Notes: generated by a model not told the origin, from the letters alone. A DNA stretch of 64,000 nucleotides from Deltaproteobacteria bacterium (GCA_016214955.1 JACRMN010000012.1:496001-560000); one strand, 5' to 3'; counted from the stretch's first letter, positions 10,681 through 19,329 are shown. Translations and numbers: made by a program.

Positions 10681-10875
10681 ATGCGCCCCTACCACTTCGT
10701 GCGGCCGACGACGGCCCCGCTCCTCGAGCCGCTCTGCGGCGACTGGGGCTACATGGACACCCACTGGACCGAGGACGCGGGCGCCGTGACCTGCCCGGCC
10801 TGCCTCCAGGCCCTGGGCCGCCCCGGAGCGCGGGCCGCGGCCGGGGCTCCGGCGAGCGCGGCCGCCCGGGCCTGA
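10681..10875 (+). CDS. small Cys-containing protein of unknown function
   Basis: 64 residues. An almost perfect Shine-Dalgarno, GGAGGTGA, lies at 10670-10677, four bases before the ATG; this is the main reason to accept the gene. The protein has one Cys near residue 19 in EPLCGDWGYMD and a CPAC pair near residue 38, so three cysteines plus His residues could bind a metal such as zinc. The C-terminus is Ala-rich and probably disordered. It lies between the divergent lyase and the amidohydrolase. I do not recognise the family. Confidence 0.6.
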   Translation: MRPYHFVRPTTAPLLEPLCGDWGYMDTHWTEDAGAVTCPACLQALGRPGARAAAGAPASAAARA

Positions 10876-10967
10876 CCCCGACACCGCGCCCGCCTTCCCA
10901 GGTGGGCCGCCCCGCCGCGCTCGGCGCGCGGCGGCGGTATACGCTTCCGGTCCCCTCCGGAGGCGAC

Positions 10968-12443
10968 ATGTCCATCCTCTCCTCGCTCCTGATGCTGGCC
11001 CTCTCCGCCGGGCCCGCGGCCGCGGCGAAGCCGGCGGCCGGTCCGAAGCTGGGACCCGCGGTGAAGGCCGTGCTCCGGCACGAGGCGCGGCGCTTCGTCA
11101 TCGCCCGCGTTCGCGTCCTCGACGGCACCGGGCGGCCGGCGCTGGAGGACCGCAATGTCACGCTGGAGGGCGGGCGCATCGCCGCCATCGGCCCGGGCGC
11201 CGAGGTGGCGCCGGCCGAGGGCACGGTGGTGATCGACGGGCGCGGGCGGACGCTGCTCCCCGGCCTCGTCGGCATGCACAACCACATGTATTACATCGCG
11301 CGCCCCAACCTCGACGCGCACGGCCACTCCGACCCGCCGCTGGTGGTGCCGCAGATGACCTTCTCGTCGCCGCGCCTCTACCTGGCGGCCGGGGTCACCA
11401 CCGTCCGCACCACCGGCAGCGTCGAGGGGTACGCCGACCTCAACCTGCGCGCCCTCATCGACGCGGGCCAGGTGCCGGGGCCGCACCTCGAGGTGACCGC
11501 GCCCTACCTGCAGGGCAAGAGCGATCTCTTCCTGCAGATGTACCAGCTCCGCGGCCCGGAGGACGCGCGCCGCTTCGTCGCCTACTGGGCCGACGCCGGC
11601 GCCACCTCGTTCAAGGCCTACATGCACATCACCCGCGCCGAGCTGGGCGCGGCCATCGAGGAGGCCCACCGGCGCGGCCTCAAGGTGACCGGCCACCTCT
11701 GCTCCGTCACCTACCCCGAGGCCATCGCCCTCGGCATCGACGACCTGGAGCACGGCTTCATGGTCAACACCCAGGGGGCGCCGGGGAAGCAGCCGGACGT
11801 CTGCCCCATGGAGCAGTCGAGCGCCTTCGTCGAGCGGGTGGAGCCCGGCAGCGCCGAGGCCACCGCGCTCATCCGGAGCCTGGTGGAGCACCGCGTGGCC
11901 GTCACCTCCACGCTTCCCGTCTTCGAGCACTCGATCCCCAACCGGCCGCCCCTCGACCCGCGGGCAATGGAGGTGCTCACCGCCGAGGCGCGCGAGGCCT
12001 ACCTCTACGCGCGCAGCCTGCGCGCGGCGCTGCCGCCCGCGGAGGCGGCCCGCAAGCGGGCGCTCTTCGAGAAGGAGCTGGCGCTGGAGCGGGAGCTCGT
12101 CCGCGCCGGCGGCCTGCTCCTCGCCGGGCCCGACCCCACCGGCAACGGCGGCACCATCCCGGGGTTCGCCGACCACCGCGGCGTGGAGCTGCTGGTGGAG
12201 GCCGGCTTCACGCCAGCCGAGGCCGTTCGCATCGCCACCCTCAACGGCGCCATCTTCCTGGGGCGCGAGCGCGACATCGGCTCGGTCGAGCCCGGGAAGG
12301 TGGCCGACCTCCTGCTGGTCCGAGGCGACCCCTCGACCAGGATCTCCGACCTGCGCCAGGTGGAGCTGGTGTGGAAGGACGGCGCCGCCTACGACCCCCA
12401 GAAGCTGCTCGACAGCGTGCGCGGGCGGTACGGGCAGTACTGA
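10968..12443 (+). CDS. exported amidohydrolase-family protein
   Basis: 491 residues. Residues 1-20 form a signal peptide ending in AGPAAAA. The metal ligands expected of the amidohydrolase superfamily are present: H104 and H106 (MHNHMYY), K216 (FKAYMHI, a candidate carboxylated lysine), H243 (GHLC), H262 (LEHGF) and D389 (GPDPTG). The end, IGSVEPGKVADLLLVRGDP, is the usual C-terminal beta-domain motif of imidazolonepropionase/prolidase-type members. Substrate cannot be read from sequence; secreted relatives cleave cyclic amides or Xaa-Pro peptides. ATG at 10968 is preceded by CCGGAGG. It stands alone and converges with the NHL lipoprotein gene. Confidence 0.85.
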   Translation: MSILSSLLMLALSAGPAAAAKPAAGPKLGPAVKAVLRHEARRFVIARVRVLDGTGRPALEDRNVTLEGGRIAAIGPGAEVAPAEGTVVIDGRGRTLLPGLVGMHNHMYYIARPNLDAHGHSDPPLVVPQMTFSSPRLYLAAGVTTVRTTGSVEGYADLNLRALIDAGQVPGPHLEVTAPYLQGKSDLFLQMYQLRGPEDARRFVAYWADAGATSFKAYMHITRAELGAAIEEAHRRGLKVTGHLCSVTYPEAIALGIDDLEHGFMVNTQGAPGKQPDVCPMEQSSAFVERVEPGSAEATALIRSLVEHRVAVTSTLPVFEHSIPNRPPLDPRAMEVLTAEAREAYLYARSLRAALPPAEAARKRALFEKELALERELVRAGGLLLAGPDPTGNGGTIPGFADHRGVELLVEAGFTPAEAVRIATLNGAIFLGRERDIGSVEPGKVADLLLVRGDPSTRISDLRQVELVWKDGAAYDPQKLLDSVRGRYGQY

Positions 12444-12495
12444 GGCGGCGGGCGCCCTCGGCGCGGCAGCGCCTGGCGACGGCGCCCCAGTCCCT

Positions 12496-14826
12496 TCAGT
12501 TGTTGGTGCCGCAGGTGCCCGCGCTCCCGGCGAAGGTGGTCACCTCGCCGGCCGGGGTGATCTTCCGGATGGCGGCCGCGTCGGTCACGTAGAGGTTGTC
12601 GGCGCTGTCGATGGCGATGCCCGAGGGGTAGTAGAAGCTGGCGGCGGTGCCGGTCGCGTCGGTGTTCCCGTGGGCGCCGCTCCCGGCGAAGGTGGTGACG
12701 GCGCCGTCCGGCGTGATCTTGCGGATCTTCTTGTTGTCCTTGTCGGTGACGAACAGGTTGCCCTGGCTGTCCACGGCGATGGCGAACGGGTGGAAGAAGC
12801 TGGCCGCCGGGCCGGTGCCATCGGCCGCACCCTGCACGCCCGCCGTCCCCGCGAAGGTCGTGACCACTCCGCCGGGCGCGATCCTGCGGATGGTGTGGTT
12901 GCCCTGGTCGGCGACGTAGATGTCGCCGGAGGGCAGGACGACGAGGCCGCTCGGCCCCAGGAACCTGGCGTCCGCGCCGGTCCCGTCGGCGGAGCCGGGC
13001 GAGCGCGCCAGGCCGGCGATGGTGGTGACGACGCCCGCGGGCGTGACCCTGCGGATCGAGCCGTAGCCGTAGTCCGCGACGTAGAGGTTGCCGTCCGCTC
13101 CCGGGGCGGCGGCGTAGGGGCGGTAGAAGCTGGCGAGCGGTCCGGTGCCGTCGGTGTCGGTGCCGTTGCCCAGGTAGCCCGGGGCACCGGCCAGGGTGGT
13201 CACGTTGCCGTCCGGCGCGATGAGCCGGATGGTGGAGTTGTTCGCGTCGGCCACGGAGATGGTGCCGCCGGCGTCGACGCCCACGCCGGCCGGGCCGTAG
13301 AACCGCGCCGAGGCGCCGGGCCCGTCGGCCGAGCCGGTGTAGCCGGCCAGCCCGGCAACCGTGCTGACGACGCCGGCCTGGGTGATCTTGCGGATGGTCG
13401 AGTTGTTGGTGTCGGCGACGTACAGGGCATCCGAGGCGTCGACGGCCAGCCCCAGGGGCATGCAGAAGCGCGCCGCCAGCGGGGCGGTGCCCGGCGCCGT
13501 CTGCACGCTCAGGGTCACCGTGGCCGAGGCGCCGCCCTGGTAGCCCTGGCAGAAGAGCGAGTAGTTGAAGGTGCCGGCGCTCGGCGGCGTCACGGTGCTC
13601 GTGCCGCTGAGGCTCTGCAGGCCGGTCCAGGCGTCGCTGGCGGTGCAGGCGCTGGCGTAGCGGGATGACCATTCCAGGGTGGCCGACTCACCGAGCGCGA
13701 TGCTGGCCGGCGTCACCGCCAGGTCGAGCGCGGGCTGCGGCGGAGGCTGCCAGCCGTTGGAGGGCACGGCGCAGACCGCCGCCGACGCGCTCGCCGTGCC
13801 GCCGGCCCCGGTGCAGCTCAGCGCGTACTCGAGCGTCAGGTAGGCCGCGCTGCTGGCGGCCGCGGGGTAGATCACCTGGCTCCCGCTCGGCGCCACCGTC
13901 CCGCTCCACGAGCCGCTGGCCGTGCAGGAGGTCGCGCCGGTGGAGCTCCAGGTCAACGTCGTCTGCTGGCCGGTGTCGACGCAGGACGGGTACTCCGTGG
14001 CCGCCGAGATGGCGACTGTCGGGGCCGGCGCCGGCGCGGGGCCGCTCGCCGGCAGGACGGTGAGCGTGGCCGAGCCGCTGCCCGATCCCTTCAGGGCGCT
14101 CAGGCAGCTCAGGGTGTAGGTGTAGGTTCCGGCGGCGGGCGGCGACACGGACTGGCTGCCGTTCAGGGCCACCGGCCCGCTCCAGGGACCGCTGCCAGCG
14201 CAGGAGGTGTACTGCCAGGTCGTCCAGGCGAGGGTCGCCTGCTGGCCCACCGTGATGGTCGCGGGCGAGACGGCGAGCTGCACCGAGGGCGGCGGGAGCC
14301 TGACGGTGAGCGTGGCGGAGCCGGAGGCCGAGCCGCCGGGGCCCGTGCAGCTGAGCGCGTAGGTGTAGCTGCCCGGGGTGGCCGGCGCGACCTGCTCGCT
14401 GCCGCTCGTGCCCTTGGCGCCGCTCCAGCTCCTGCCGGCCGTGCAGGAGGTCACCAGCGTCGACGACCAGGTGAGCGTCGCCGTCTGGCCCGCGTCGATC
14501 GCCGAGGGTGTCAGCGTCAGCGTCACCGCGGGCGTGGGCGGCGGGTTCAGGCCCGGGGAGTTGTCGCACCACTGCTGCGCCGGCGGGATGCTCCAGACGT
14601 TGGCGCCGAAGTGGAGCAGGCTGTTGCAGCCGGCGCGCCCACCCTGTCCCGGCCCCTGGTTCGAGGTGCCCGAGGAGGCGCCCGCGAAGTTGGTGGACAG
14701 GCACTCCGGGTCGCCGTTGCAGACGAAGTGGTAATACCACTCCGGGTCCCCACCCCCCGCCCCGCCACAGCCACCGAGTGCGATCACTCCGAGTGACGCC
14801 AGGCGAAGCAGGCTCCGTGCGCTCAT
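12496..14826 (-). CDS. lipoprotein with Ig/PKD-like and NHL repeats
   Basis: 776 residues. The start MSARSLLRLASLGVIALGGC has a lipobox, so the mature protein is lipidated at the Cys near residue 20 and probably outer-membrane attached. About four 85-residue beta-sandwich repeats follow, each with a GQTATLTWSS-like strand and a conserved Cys pair (TSCTA ... LSCTG). The C-terminal 330 residues hold about six NHL repeats with the pattern LYVADTNNSTIRKIT, G-VSTVAG, a beta-propeller used for protein or ligand binding. ATG at 14826 was chosen over an ATG 15 bases upstream because it gives the cleaner signal peptide. It follows two multihaem cytochrome genes on the same strand, so it may be part of the same extracytoplasmic complex. 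Confidence 0.85.
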   Translation of the reverse strand: MSARSLLRLASLGVIALGGCGGAGGGDPEWYYHFVCNGDPECLSTNFAGASSGTSNQGPGQGGRAGCNSLLHFGANVWSIPPAQQWCDNSPGLNPPPTPAVTLTLTPSAIDAGQTATLTWSSTLVTSCTAGRSWSGAKGTSGSEQVAPATPGSYTYALSCTGPGGSASGSATLTVRLPPPSVQLAVSPATITVGQQATLAWTTWQYTSCAGSGPWSGPVALNGSQSVSPPAAGTYTYTLSCLSALKGSGSGSATLTVLPASGPAPAPAPTVAISAATEYPSCVDTGQQTTLTWSSTGATSCTASGSWSGTVAPSGSQVIYPAAASSAAYLTLEYALSCTGAGGTASASAAVCAVPSNGWQPPPQPALDLAVTPASIALGESATLEWSSRYASACTASDAWTGLQSLSGTSTVTPPSAGTFNYSLFCQGYQGGASATVTLSVQTAPGTAPLAARFCMPLGLAVDASDALYVADTNNSTIRKITQAGVVSTVAGLAGYTGSADGPGASARFYGPAGVGVDAGGTISVADANNSTIRLIAPDGNVTTLAGAPGYLGNGTDTDGTGPLASFYRPYAAAPGADGNLYVADYGYGSIRRVTPAGVVTTIAGLARSPGSADGTGADARFLGPSGLVVLPSGDIYVADQGNHTIRRIAPGGVVTTFAGTAGVQGAADGTGPAASFFHPFAIAVDSQGNLFVTDKDNKKIRKITPDGAVTTFAGSGAHGNTDATGTAASFYYPSGIAIDSADNLYVTDAAAIRKITPAGEVTTFAGSAGTCGTNN

Positions 14827-14954
14827 GGGCCACCGTACCACCAGGACCCTGGATCCGCGGCACGGCGCCCCGTCGCTCGATCACGCTACGCTGGGCGTTT
14901 ACCAGCCGGTGTGCTCCGCGCCCCCACTCCTGCCCACTCGATGACGCCTCACTG

Positions 14955-16610
14955 TCAGTGGTTGGTGTGGCAGCCGAAGCAGGTGGAGTAGGAGCCGATG
15001 TTGGCGCCGCCCCACTGGACGGAGGTCTGCCGGAGGTGGCACGCCACGCTGCTGCAGGACTTGGTGGCGGGCGCGTAGCCGGCCCCGTCGAGCCGGAAGG
15101 AGAGCGTGCCGGCAGCGGCGCCGGTCGGTGGCGGCGGGGGATTCCAGGCGGCGCCGGGCGGCAGCACGCTGGCGTCCTTGAAGATGAGCACGCTCACCCA
15201 GTAGGGGAAGTCGGGCGTGAAGGGCGCCGCGGGCAGGCCGTCGAAGCTCGGCGCGGCGGTGCGTCCGTCGAACACCACGTCGCGCGAGCCATTCACGTGG
15301 AGCAGGGGCAGGACTCGCCCGACTCCCTGCGGCGCCCCGCCGGGCGCGCCGGTGTGGCAGCCCGAGGTCCGGCAGCCGTACGTCAGCGCCGCACCTGCCA
15401 GGTCGTACTCGCCGGTGGTGTCGAGCCAGTAGAACCCGGAGCGACCGGTGGCGGTGGGATCGACGGTGGCCGCGTGACAGGTCTGGCAGGTCATGGGCGC
15501 CGCGCCCTCGCCGGGCACGCCGTGCTTGCCGATGACCTCGGTGGTCGCCCCGGCGTAGCGGTTGTGCCAGGTGAAGTGGCCGTAGAGCTGGGGGCTGGAG
15601 CCGGCCATGGGCACGCGCAGGAGCAGGTGGCTGTTGGCGGTGGCGGAGCCGGCCGCGCCGGTCGGGTAGGCGGGCGGGTTGCCGTGGCAGCCGCTGCAGC
15701 CCAGGTGCGTGCCCGACGTCCAGGCCGGCGTGCCCGCGTAGGCCGGGCTCTCCTGGCCGCTGGAGTGGCAGTAGACCCCGCTGCAGGTCCCGCCGGCGGC
15801 GTCGAAGGCGGCGGTGGGGGCGTTGCGGGCCTTGAGGCTTCCGGCCGGCGCGTCCGCCTCGTGGAGCACGACGTCGATCGTGCCGTTCATGTGCCTGCGG
15901 GAGTCGACCGAGTGGCAGCTGGCGCAGCCGAACGCGTAAACCGCCGGCGCGCTGGTGGGCGTCTCGGCCGGGTAGCGGTCCCGCAGCGTGCCGACGTCCG
16001 CATAGCTGGCCGCGGTGATGCCCGGGAGCCCGAAGTGGGCGACGTGTGCCCCCGTGGCCGGCGGGAAGGGATGGCAGGAGGCGCAGCCGCTTCCTCCGGC
16101 GCCCCCGGAGAAGTCCAGCACCCCGTTGACGTGCCTTCCGCCGGCGATGTCGATGGTGCCGTCCGGCTTCACCGTGCCGGAGTGGCAGGCGTTGCAGGAG
16201 GTGGCCGAGGCGGCGTGCGACGTCGGCGGGTAGCCGTGGCACGCGGCGCACTCGACGGAGGGAGCCGGGGGGACGGGCGAGTAGACATAGGCCCAGGCCA
16301 CGGGCGGGGAGCCGGAGCCGTGGCAGTAGACGCCGGAGCAGGTCCGGGAGGCGGGGTCCCAGGAAGGCACCGCCCCTCCGGCCGCCGCCAGCTCGCCGAA
16401 GGCGACGTTCTTGCTGCCGGTCGGGCCGCACACCGGCGCGTGGCACTCCGCGCAGGAGAGCTTGCCGCGCACCCGATGGTCCTGCGTGTGGCTGGCGTGA
16501 GCCGCACCCTGGGAGATCGTCATGTCCGCCGCCAGCGCCCGTCCCGCCGCCAGCCCACAGGCGAGCACCAGCAACGCCGCGCAGCCCCGGTTCCGCATTG
16601 CCGGCTTCAT
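14955..16610 (-). CDS. secreted dodecahaem c-type cytochrome
   Basis: 551 residues with an N-terminal signal peptide (MRNRGCAALLVLACGLAAGRALA region). I count twelve haem-binding motifs: eight CxxCH (CAECH, CAACH, CNACH, CASCH twice, CSGCH, CQTCH, CFGCH) and four CxxxxCH (CSGVYCH twice, CRTSGCH, CSSVACH). The mixed spacing is characteristic of Geobacter/Anaeromyxobacter outer-membrane-associated cytochromes used in metal reduction and extracellular electron transfer. The ATG at 16610 shares its A with the stop of the upstream cytochrome (TGATG), so the two are translationally coupled. An internal ATG at 16598 would also give a good signal peptide. Electron partners are inferred, not seen. Confidence 0.9.
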   Translation of the reverse strand: MKPAMRNRGCAALLVLACGLAAGRALAADMTISQGAAHASHTQDHRVRGKLSCAECHAPVCGPTGSKNVAFGELAAAGGAVPSWDPASRTCSGVYCHGSGSPPVAWAYVYSPVPPAPSVECAACHGYPPTSHAASATSCNACHSGTVKPDGTIDIAGGRHVNGVLDFSGGAGGSGCASCHPFPPATGAHVAHFGLPGITAASYADVGTLRDRYPAETPTSAPAVYAFGCASCHSVDSRRHMNGTIDVVLHEADAPAGSLKARNAPTAAFDAAGGTCSGVYCHSSGQESPAYAGTPAWTSGTHLGCSGCHGNPPAYPTGAAGSATANSHLLLRVPMAGSSPQLYGHFTWHNRYAGATTEVIGKHGVPGEGAAPMTCQTCHAATVDPTATGRSGFYWLDTTGEYDLAGAALTYGCRTSGCHTGAPGGAPQGVGRVLPLLHVNGSRDVVFDGRTAAPSFDGLPAAPFTPDFPYWVSVLIFKDASVLPPGAAWNPPPPPTGAAAGTLSFRLDGAGYAPATKSCSSVACHLRQTSVQWGGANIGSYSTCFGCHTNH

Positions 16611-17521
16611 CAGTGACACCCGAAGCACTTCGAGGTGAACCTGGCCTGCACGTCCGCGATCCCGTTGCCGTGCAGCGCCGCGTACGTCGCGTTGATTGCG
16701 ACGCCGACGGTCGACCCGCCGACGACGGCGCTGATGGCGTCGGGGTGGCAGGTCTCGCACTTCCTTCCGGTTGCCAGGGAGGACGCGTGGATGGGCGAAT
16801 GCCAGGCGGTGGTGGGCGAGGGGGGGTTCCCGTGGCACGACGTGCAGGTCGAGCCAGGCGTGTACCAGTTGCCCGCAGCGCCGCCGGAGCCCGCGTACGG
16901 GACCGTCACGTACTCGACCTCCTCGAGGCCGTAGTCCCAGCGGGTGTACGTGAAGGTGCCGGAGTAGGCCCCGTGGCACGAGACGTTGGAGCAGGTCTTG
17001 GCGGCCGGGTCGAAGGCCGGGGAGGGCTTGCCGGAGGCCGCCGCCGGGCCCGTCGGGTCGAGGCAGGGGCTTCCTCCGACGAGATGGCAGGCAGCGCAGT
17101 CGTAGGCGCGGTGCCTGGCGTGGGCGCCGCTCGGGGAGAACGGCACGGCGAGCGCGGCCTGCACGCTGCGCCCGATGCCCTCGGCGCCCCGGTCCACCAG
17201 CGCGTCCCCGCGGCCGTCGACGCCCTCGTCGCGGGGTACCCACCGCGCGCCGTCGTAGATCCACTCCCGGCCGTCCACGGTGTTGAAGTAGGCCTGCATC
17301 AGCCGAGGAGCCGTGGGCGCCGACGCCAGCCTGGGAAGGCGCCGGGTCGAGACGGACTTGCCGGCGGGAACGGTGGAGCCGGGGGGAGCGGGCGGTCCGT
17401 CCTGGCGGGAGCAGCCGGAGATTCCGAGCAGCCCGATCCCCACCAGCAGCACGGTGGCTGGAGCCCAACCCATGCCGCGCCGGATGCGGCCCTTCGCCAC
17501 AGCGCCCCGCTGCTTGTCCAT
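16610..17521 (-). CDS. pentahaem c-type cytochrome lipoprotein
   Basis: 303 residues. Residues 18-37 form a lipoprotein signal ending in LLGISGC, so the protein is probably anchored to a membrane facing the periplasm or cell surface. Five haem motifs: CAACH, CSNVSCH (CxxxxCH), CTSCH, CETCH and CFGCH. The last motif is the very C-terminus, the gene stopping directly after the His. Its repeat style (FDPAAKTCSNVSCHG, CTSCHGNPP) matches the downstream dodecahaem protein, so the pair may have arisen by splitting or duplication of one gene. First gene of the cytochrome-cytochrome-NHL unit. Confidence 0.9.
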   Translation of the reverse strand: MDKQRGAVAKGRIRRGMGWAPATVLLVGIGLLGISGCSRQDGPPAPPGSTVPAGKSVSTRRLPRLASAPTAPRLMQAYFNTVDGREWIYDGARWVPRDEGVDGRGDALVDRGAEGIGRSVQAALAVPFSPSGAHARHRAYDCAACHLVGGSPCLDPTGPAAASGKPSPAFDPAAKTCSNVSCHGAYSGTFTYTRWDYGLEEVEYVTVPYAGSGGAAGNWYTPGSTCTSCHGNPPSPTTAWHSPIHASSLATGRKCETCHPDAISAVVGGSTVGVAINATYAALHGNGIADVQARFTSKCFGCH

Positions 17522-18004
17522 GAAGCCCCTCCCGAGGGCACGGCAGGTCGCGGCGTGGCGACGATGAGCTGGCCCTGAAGCCGGCGGGGGTAAGCAGGTA
17601 TTGAGCCACCATCACGGTGAGGCAAACCTCGGTGATCCCGAGACGCGCCCTCGACGATGGCCCGGGACCCTGGGGGCTTCACCCATTCCCGTGAGTGAAT
17701 GGGGGAAAAGACCCTCCGAGGCCATGAACCGCGGCCGCGGTGGTGAGCCTGCTCCTCTTCGACCTCGACCGGCTCGCGTCCCGGGAGCCGGGTACACCCG
17801 CACGGCCGCGCGTTGCCTCGGCAGCTCGGCGACGAGGGCCTCGGCGCCGGTTGGGGTGATGCAGCGGATCCGCTTGCACACCCCGGCACCGGTTCCTACC
17901 CACAGCACCTGGCCCGGCCCGGGGAGCCGCCCGCGCCGGCGCCAACACCCCGCCCGCCAGGAGCGGCGAACGACGACGACGCAGGGTCGAAAGGGGTCAC
18001 GCTC
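17522..18004. other. 483-bp gap: cytochrome promoter region, hairpin and possible broken small gene
   Basis: This is the shared upstream region of the cytochrome unit (minus) and the reductase gene (plus). It holds the hairpin described separately. On the minus strand, from a GTG near 17878, one frame reads CKRIRCITPTGAEALVAELP and continues with good codon usage for about 35 codons. It then deteriorates, while the next frame picks up REPVEVEEEQAHHRGRG. Removing one base near 17775 would join them. This may be a frameshifted small gene or chance. No clear -35/-10 pair seen. Confidence 0.35.
17682..17703. other. hairpin in the cytochrome leader region
   Basis: CCCATTC (17682-17688) and GAATGGG (17697-17703) form a perfect seven-base-pair stem with an eight-base loop, about 160 bases upstream of the pentahaem cytochrome start. 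It could be a leader structure, operator or attenuator. It lacks the GACGCAAAGCC core of a c-di-GMP (GEMM) riboswitch, so I do not call one. Confidence 0.3.
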
Positions 18005-18670
18005 ATGTCGAGGCTTCGGGTCAACGCGTTCAGCATCTCGATCGACGGCTACGGCGCCGGTCCCGACCAGGCTCTGGAGAATCCCATGGGCGTTGGAGGG
18101 ATGGCGCTGCACCAGTGGGTGCTCGGCACGAAGACGTTCCAGAAGGTGGCCGGCGGCTTCGCCGGGTCGCTGATCGGGGACAAGGTCGCCCGGCAGGACA
18201 TCGACGACCACTTCGCCGCGCGGAGCTTCGACAACCTCGGTGCCTGGATCATGGGCCGCAACATGTTCGCGCCGTCGCGCGGTCCCTGGCCCGACGACGG
18301 ATGGAAGGGATGGTGGGGCAACGTCCCGCCCTACCACGTGCCCGTCTTCGTGCTCACCCACCATGCCCGGGCACCGCTCACGATGGAGGGCGGAACCACG
18401 TTCCACTTCGTGACCGATGGCATCCATGCCGCGCTGGAGCGCGCGAAGGAGGCGGCTCGAGGCAAGGACGTCCGGCTCGGCGGGGGCACTGCCACCATCC
18501 GCCAGTACCTCGCCGCCGGCCTCATCGACGAGATCCACCTCGCGATCTCCCCCGTCCTCCTCGGCCGGGGCGAGCACCTCCTCGCCGGGATCGACACGGT
18601 GGGGCTCGGCTACAGGTGCACGGAGGACGCGTCCACGAGCCAGGCCACCCACGTGGTGCTGGCGAGGTAG
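18005..18670 (+). CDS. dihydrofolate reductase / RibD C-terminal family protein
   Basis: 221 residues. The start VNAFSISIDGYGAGP and the C-terminal LGGGTATIRQYLAAGLIDEIHLAISPVLLG pattern (split here as GGGTATIRQYL and IDEIHLAISPVLLG) are typical of the RibD-C/YwjB-type reductases. These bind NAD(P)H and reduce pterin- or pyrimidine-like substrates. The central insertion MGRNMF with GPWPDDGWKGWWG is usual for this subgroup. The physiological substrate is unknown. ATG at 18005 has AAGGGG nine bases upstream. It is the last chromosomal gene before the tRNA-Asp island. Confidence 0.85.
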   Translation: MSRLRVNAFSISIDGYGAGPDQALENPMGVGGMALHQWVLGTKTFQKVAGGFAGSLIGDKVARQDIDDHFAARSFDNLGAWIMGRNMFAPSRGPWPDDGWKGWWGNVPPYHVPVFVLTHHARAPLTMEGGTTFHFVTDGIHAALERAKEAARGKDVRLGGGTATIRQYLAAGLIDEIHLAISPVLLGRGEHLLAGIDTVGLGYRCTEDASTSQATHVVLAR

Positions 18671-18803
18671 CCCAGGGGCAGCGTCCGGGAGCGCGGCCGG
18701 GCCCGGTGGCTCGGGTGCGAGGACGCCACCGGCAAGAGGACGCCCGAGGCGACGAGGGCGCTCACCAGGGCCGAGGTGCGCGCCCGCACGGGAACCCAAG
18801 ATC

Positions 18804-18844
18804 GAGGCCGGGACCCCTGCGTTTCCGCTGGGAGTCCCGGCCTC
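18804..18844 (-). terminator. left (chromosomal) copy of the tRNA-Asp terminator hairpin
   Basis: GAGGCCGGGAC (18804-18814) pairs with GTCCCGGCCTC (18834-18844). It is a diverged copy of the hairpin that follows the intact tRNA-Asp at 29418-29458, with a different loop and without the T-tract. It lies just left of the duplicated tRNA core, so it is most likely the original terminator separated from its tRNA by island integration. Confidence 0.55.
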
Positions 18845-18894
18845 TGTACTGGCGGGGTGTAGGGGACTCGAACCCCTGGCCTCCGGCGTGACAG
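18833..18894. repeat. attL: 62-bp copy of the tRNA-Asp 3' half
   Basis: These 62 bases are identical to 29447-29508. They run from the terminator arm through the tRNA 3' end, acceptor and T arms into the anticodon loop (ending GTGACAG), where the two copies diverge. The tRNA 5' half is missing here. This is the signature of a tyrosine-integrase attachment site with crossover near the anticodon loop. The spacing between copies is 10,614 bp. Confidence 0.9.
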
Positions 18895-19010
18895 TCAGTG
18901 AAATCACGCTGAGTGGAGGTGGTCAGGGGTCGCAAGCCGGCGGAAACACTGGCAGCGGGTCCGGCGAGGAGTCCAGCGGCTCGCCGGGTTTCGCAGGCGT
19001 TCTCCGGCCG

Positions 19011-19031
19011 CTTGGTATCCCCTTGGTATCC
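19011..19031. repeat. tandem CTTGGTATCC repeat, left island end
   Basis: Two direct copies of CTTGGTATCC separated by one C. The same 21 bases, also followed by G, occur at 29376-29396 near the right end in the same orientation. Paired short direct repeats flanking the core are what integrase arm-binding or excisionase sites look like. They lie 117 bp inside attL and 51 bp before the attR core respectively. Confidence 0.6.
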
Positions 19032-19235
19032 GGGTCGCGAGGCGCTGCGGCGGGGCTGGAGCGGCTGCTGACGGTGCGGGAGGTGGCGGCGGTGCTCGGA
19101 ACGGCGACGTCGACCGCTTATCAACTCTGCGCGACGGGGAAACTCCGGCACTGCCGCGTCTCGAACGCGATCAGGTTTGCTCCGATGGAAATCGCGGAGT
19201 TCGTTCGGCGAAGACGTAGCGGCGCAGGGACCTGA
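19023..19235 (+). CDS. small HTH protein, excisionase-like
   Basis: About 70 residues from a TTG at 19023, which lies within the second CTTGGTATCC copy. The core LLTVREVAAVLGTATSTAYQ followed by LCATGKLRHCRVSNAIRF is a MerR-like/excisionase-family winged HTH, with the usual first helix, turn and RF wing. Such proteins bend att DNA to promote excision. The start is uncertain: the frame is open through attL, with a GTG at 18888 inside the tRNA copy as the alternative. No good ribosome site was found for either, which raises the chance that it is normally translated as an extension of the integrase (see findings). Confidence 0.6.
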   Translation: MVSGSRGAAAGLERLLTVREVAAVLGTATSTAYQLCATGKLRHCRVSNAIRFAPMEIAEFVRRRRSGAGT

Positions 19236-19329
19236 ACCTGATCCAACCGGCTCGCTAGTACGCTGACGGCGGCACCAATCGCTCGAACTCAACCCGAGCG
19301 GCACTGGCGATGTGTGCTCGGCCCGTGGT

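Noticed and set aside
8624-11287. 887-codon minus frame over the hypothetical gene and lyase
   Set aside because: Out of frame with the lyase, which has the diagnostic GSSxMPGKxNP motif in another frame.
17522-17720. c-di-GMP (GEMM) riboswitch before the cytochromes
   Set aside because: The hairpin and later GATCACCGAGG are suggestive, but the conserved GACGCAAAGCC core and the receptor helices are absent.
18846-18894. A second tRNA-Asp gene
   Set aside because: Only the 3' half is present; the sequence diverges after the anticodon loop and no 5' half can be folded. It is attL.
18846-18900. Peptides such as CRGLEPLASGV as conserved protein
   Set aside because: This is the translation of the tRNA-Asp 3' half, a familiar annotation artefact.
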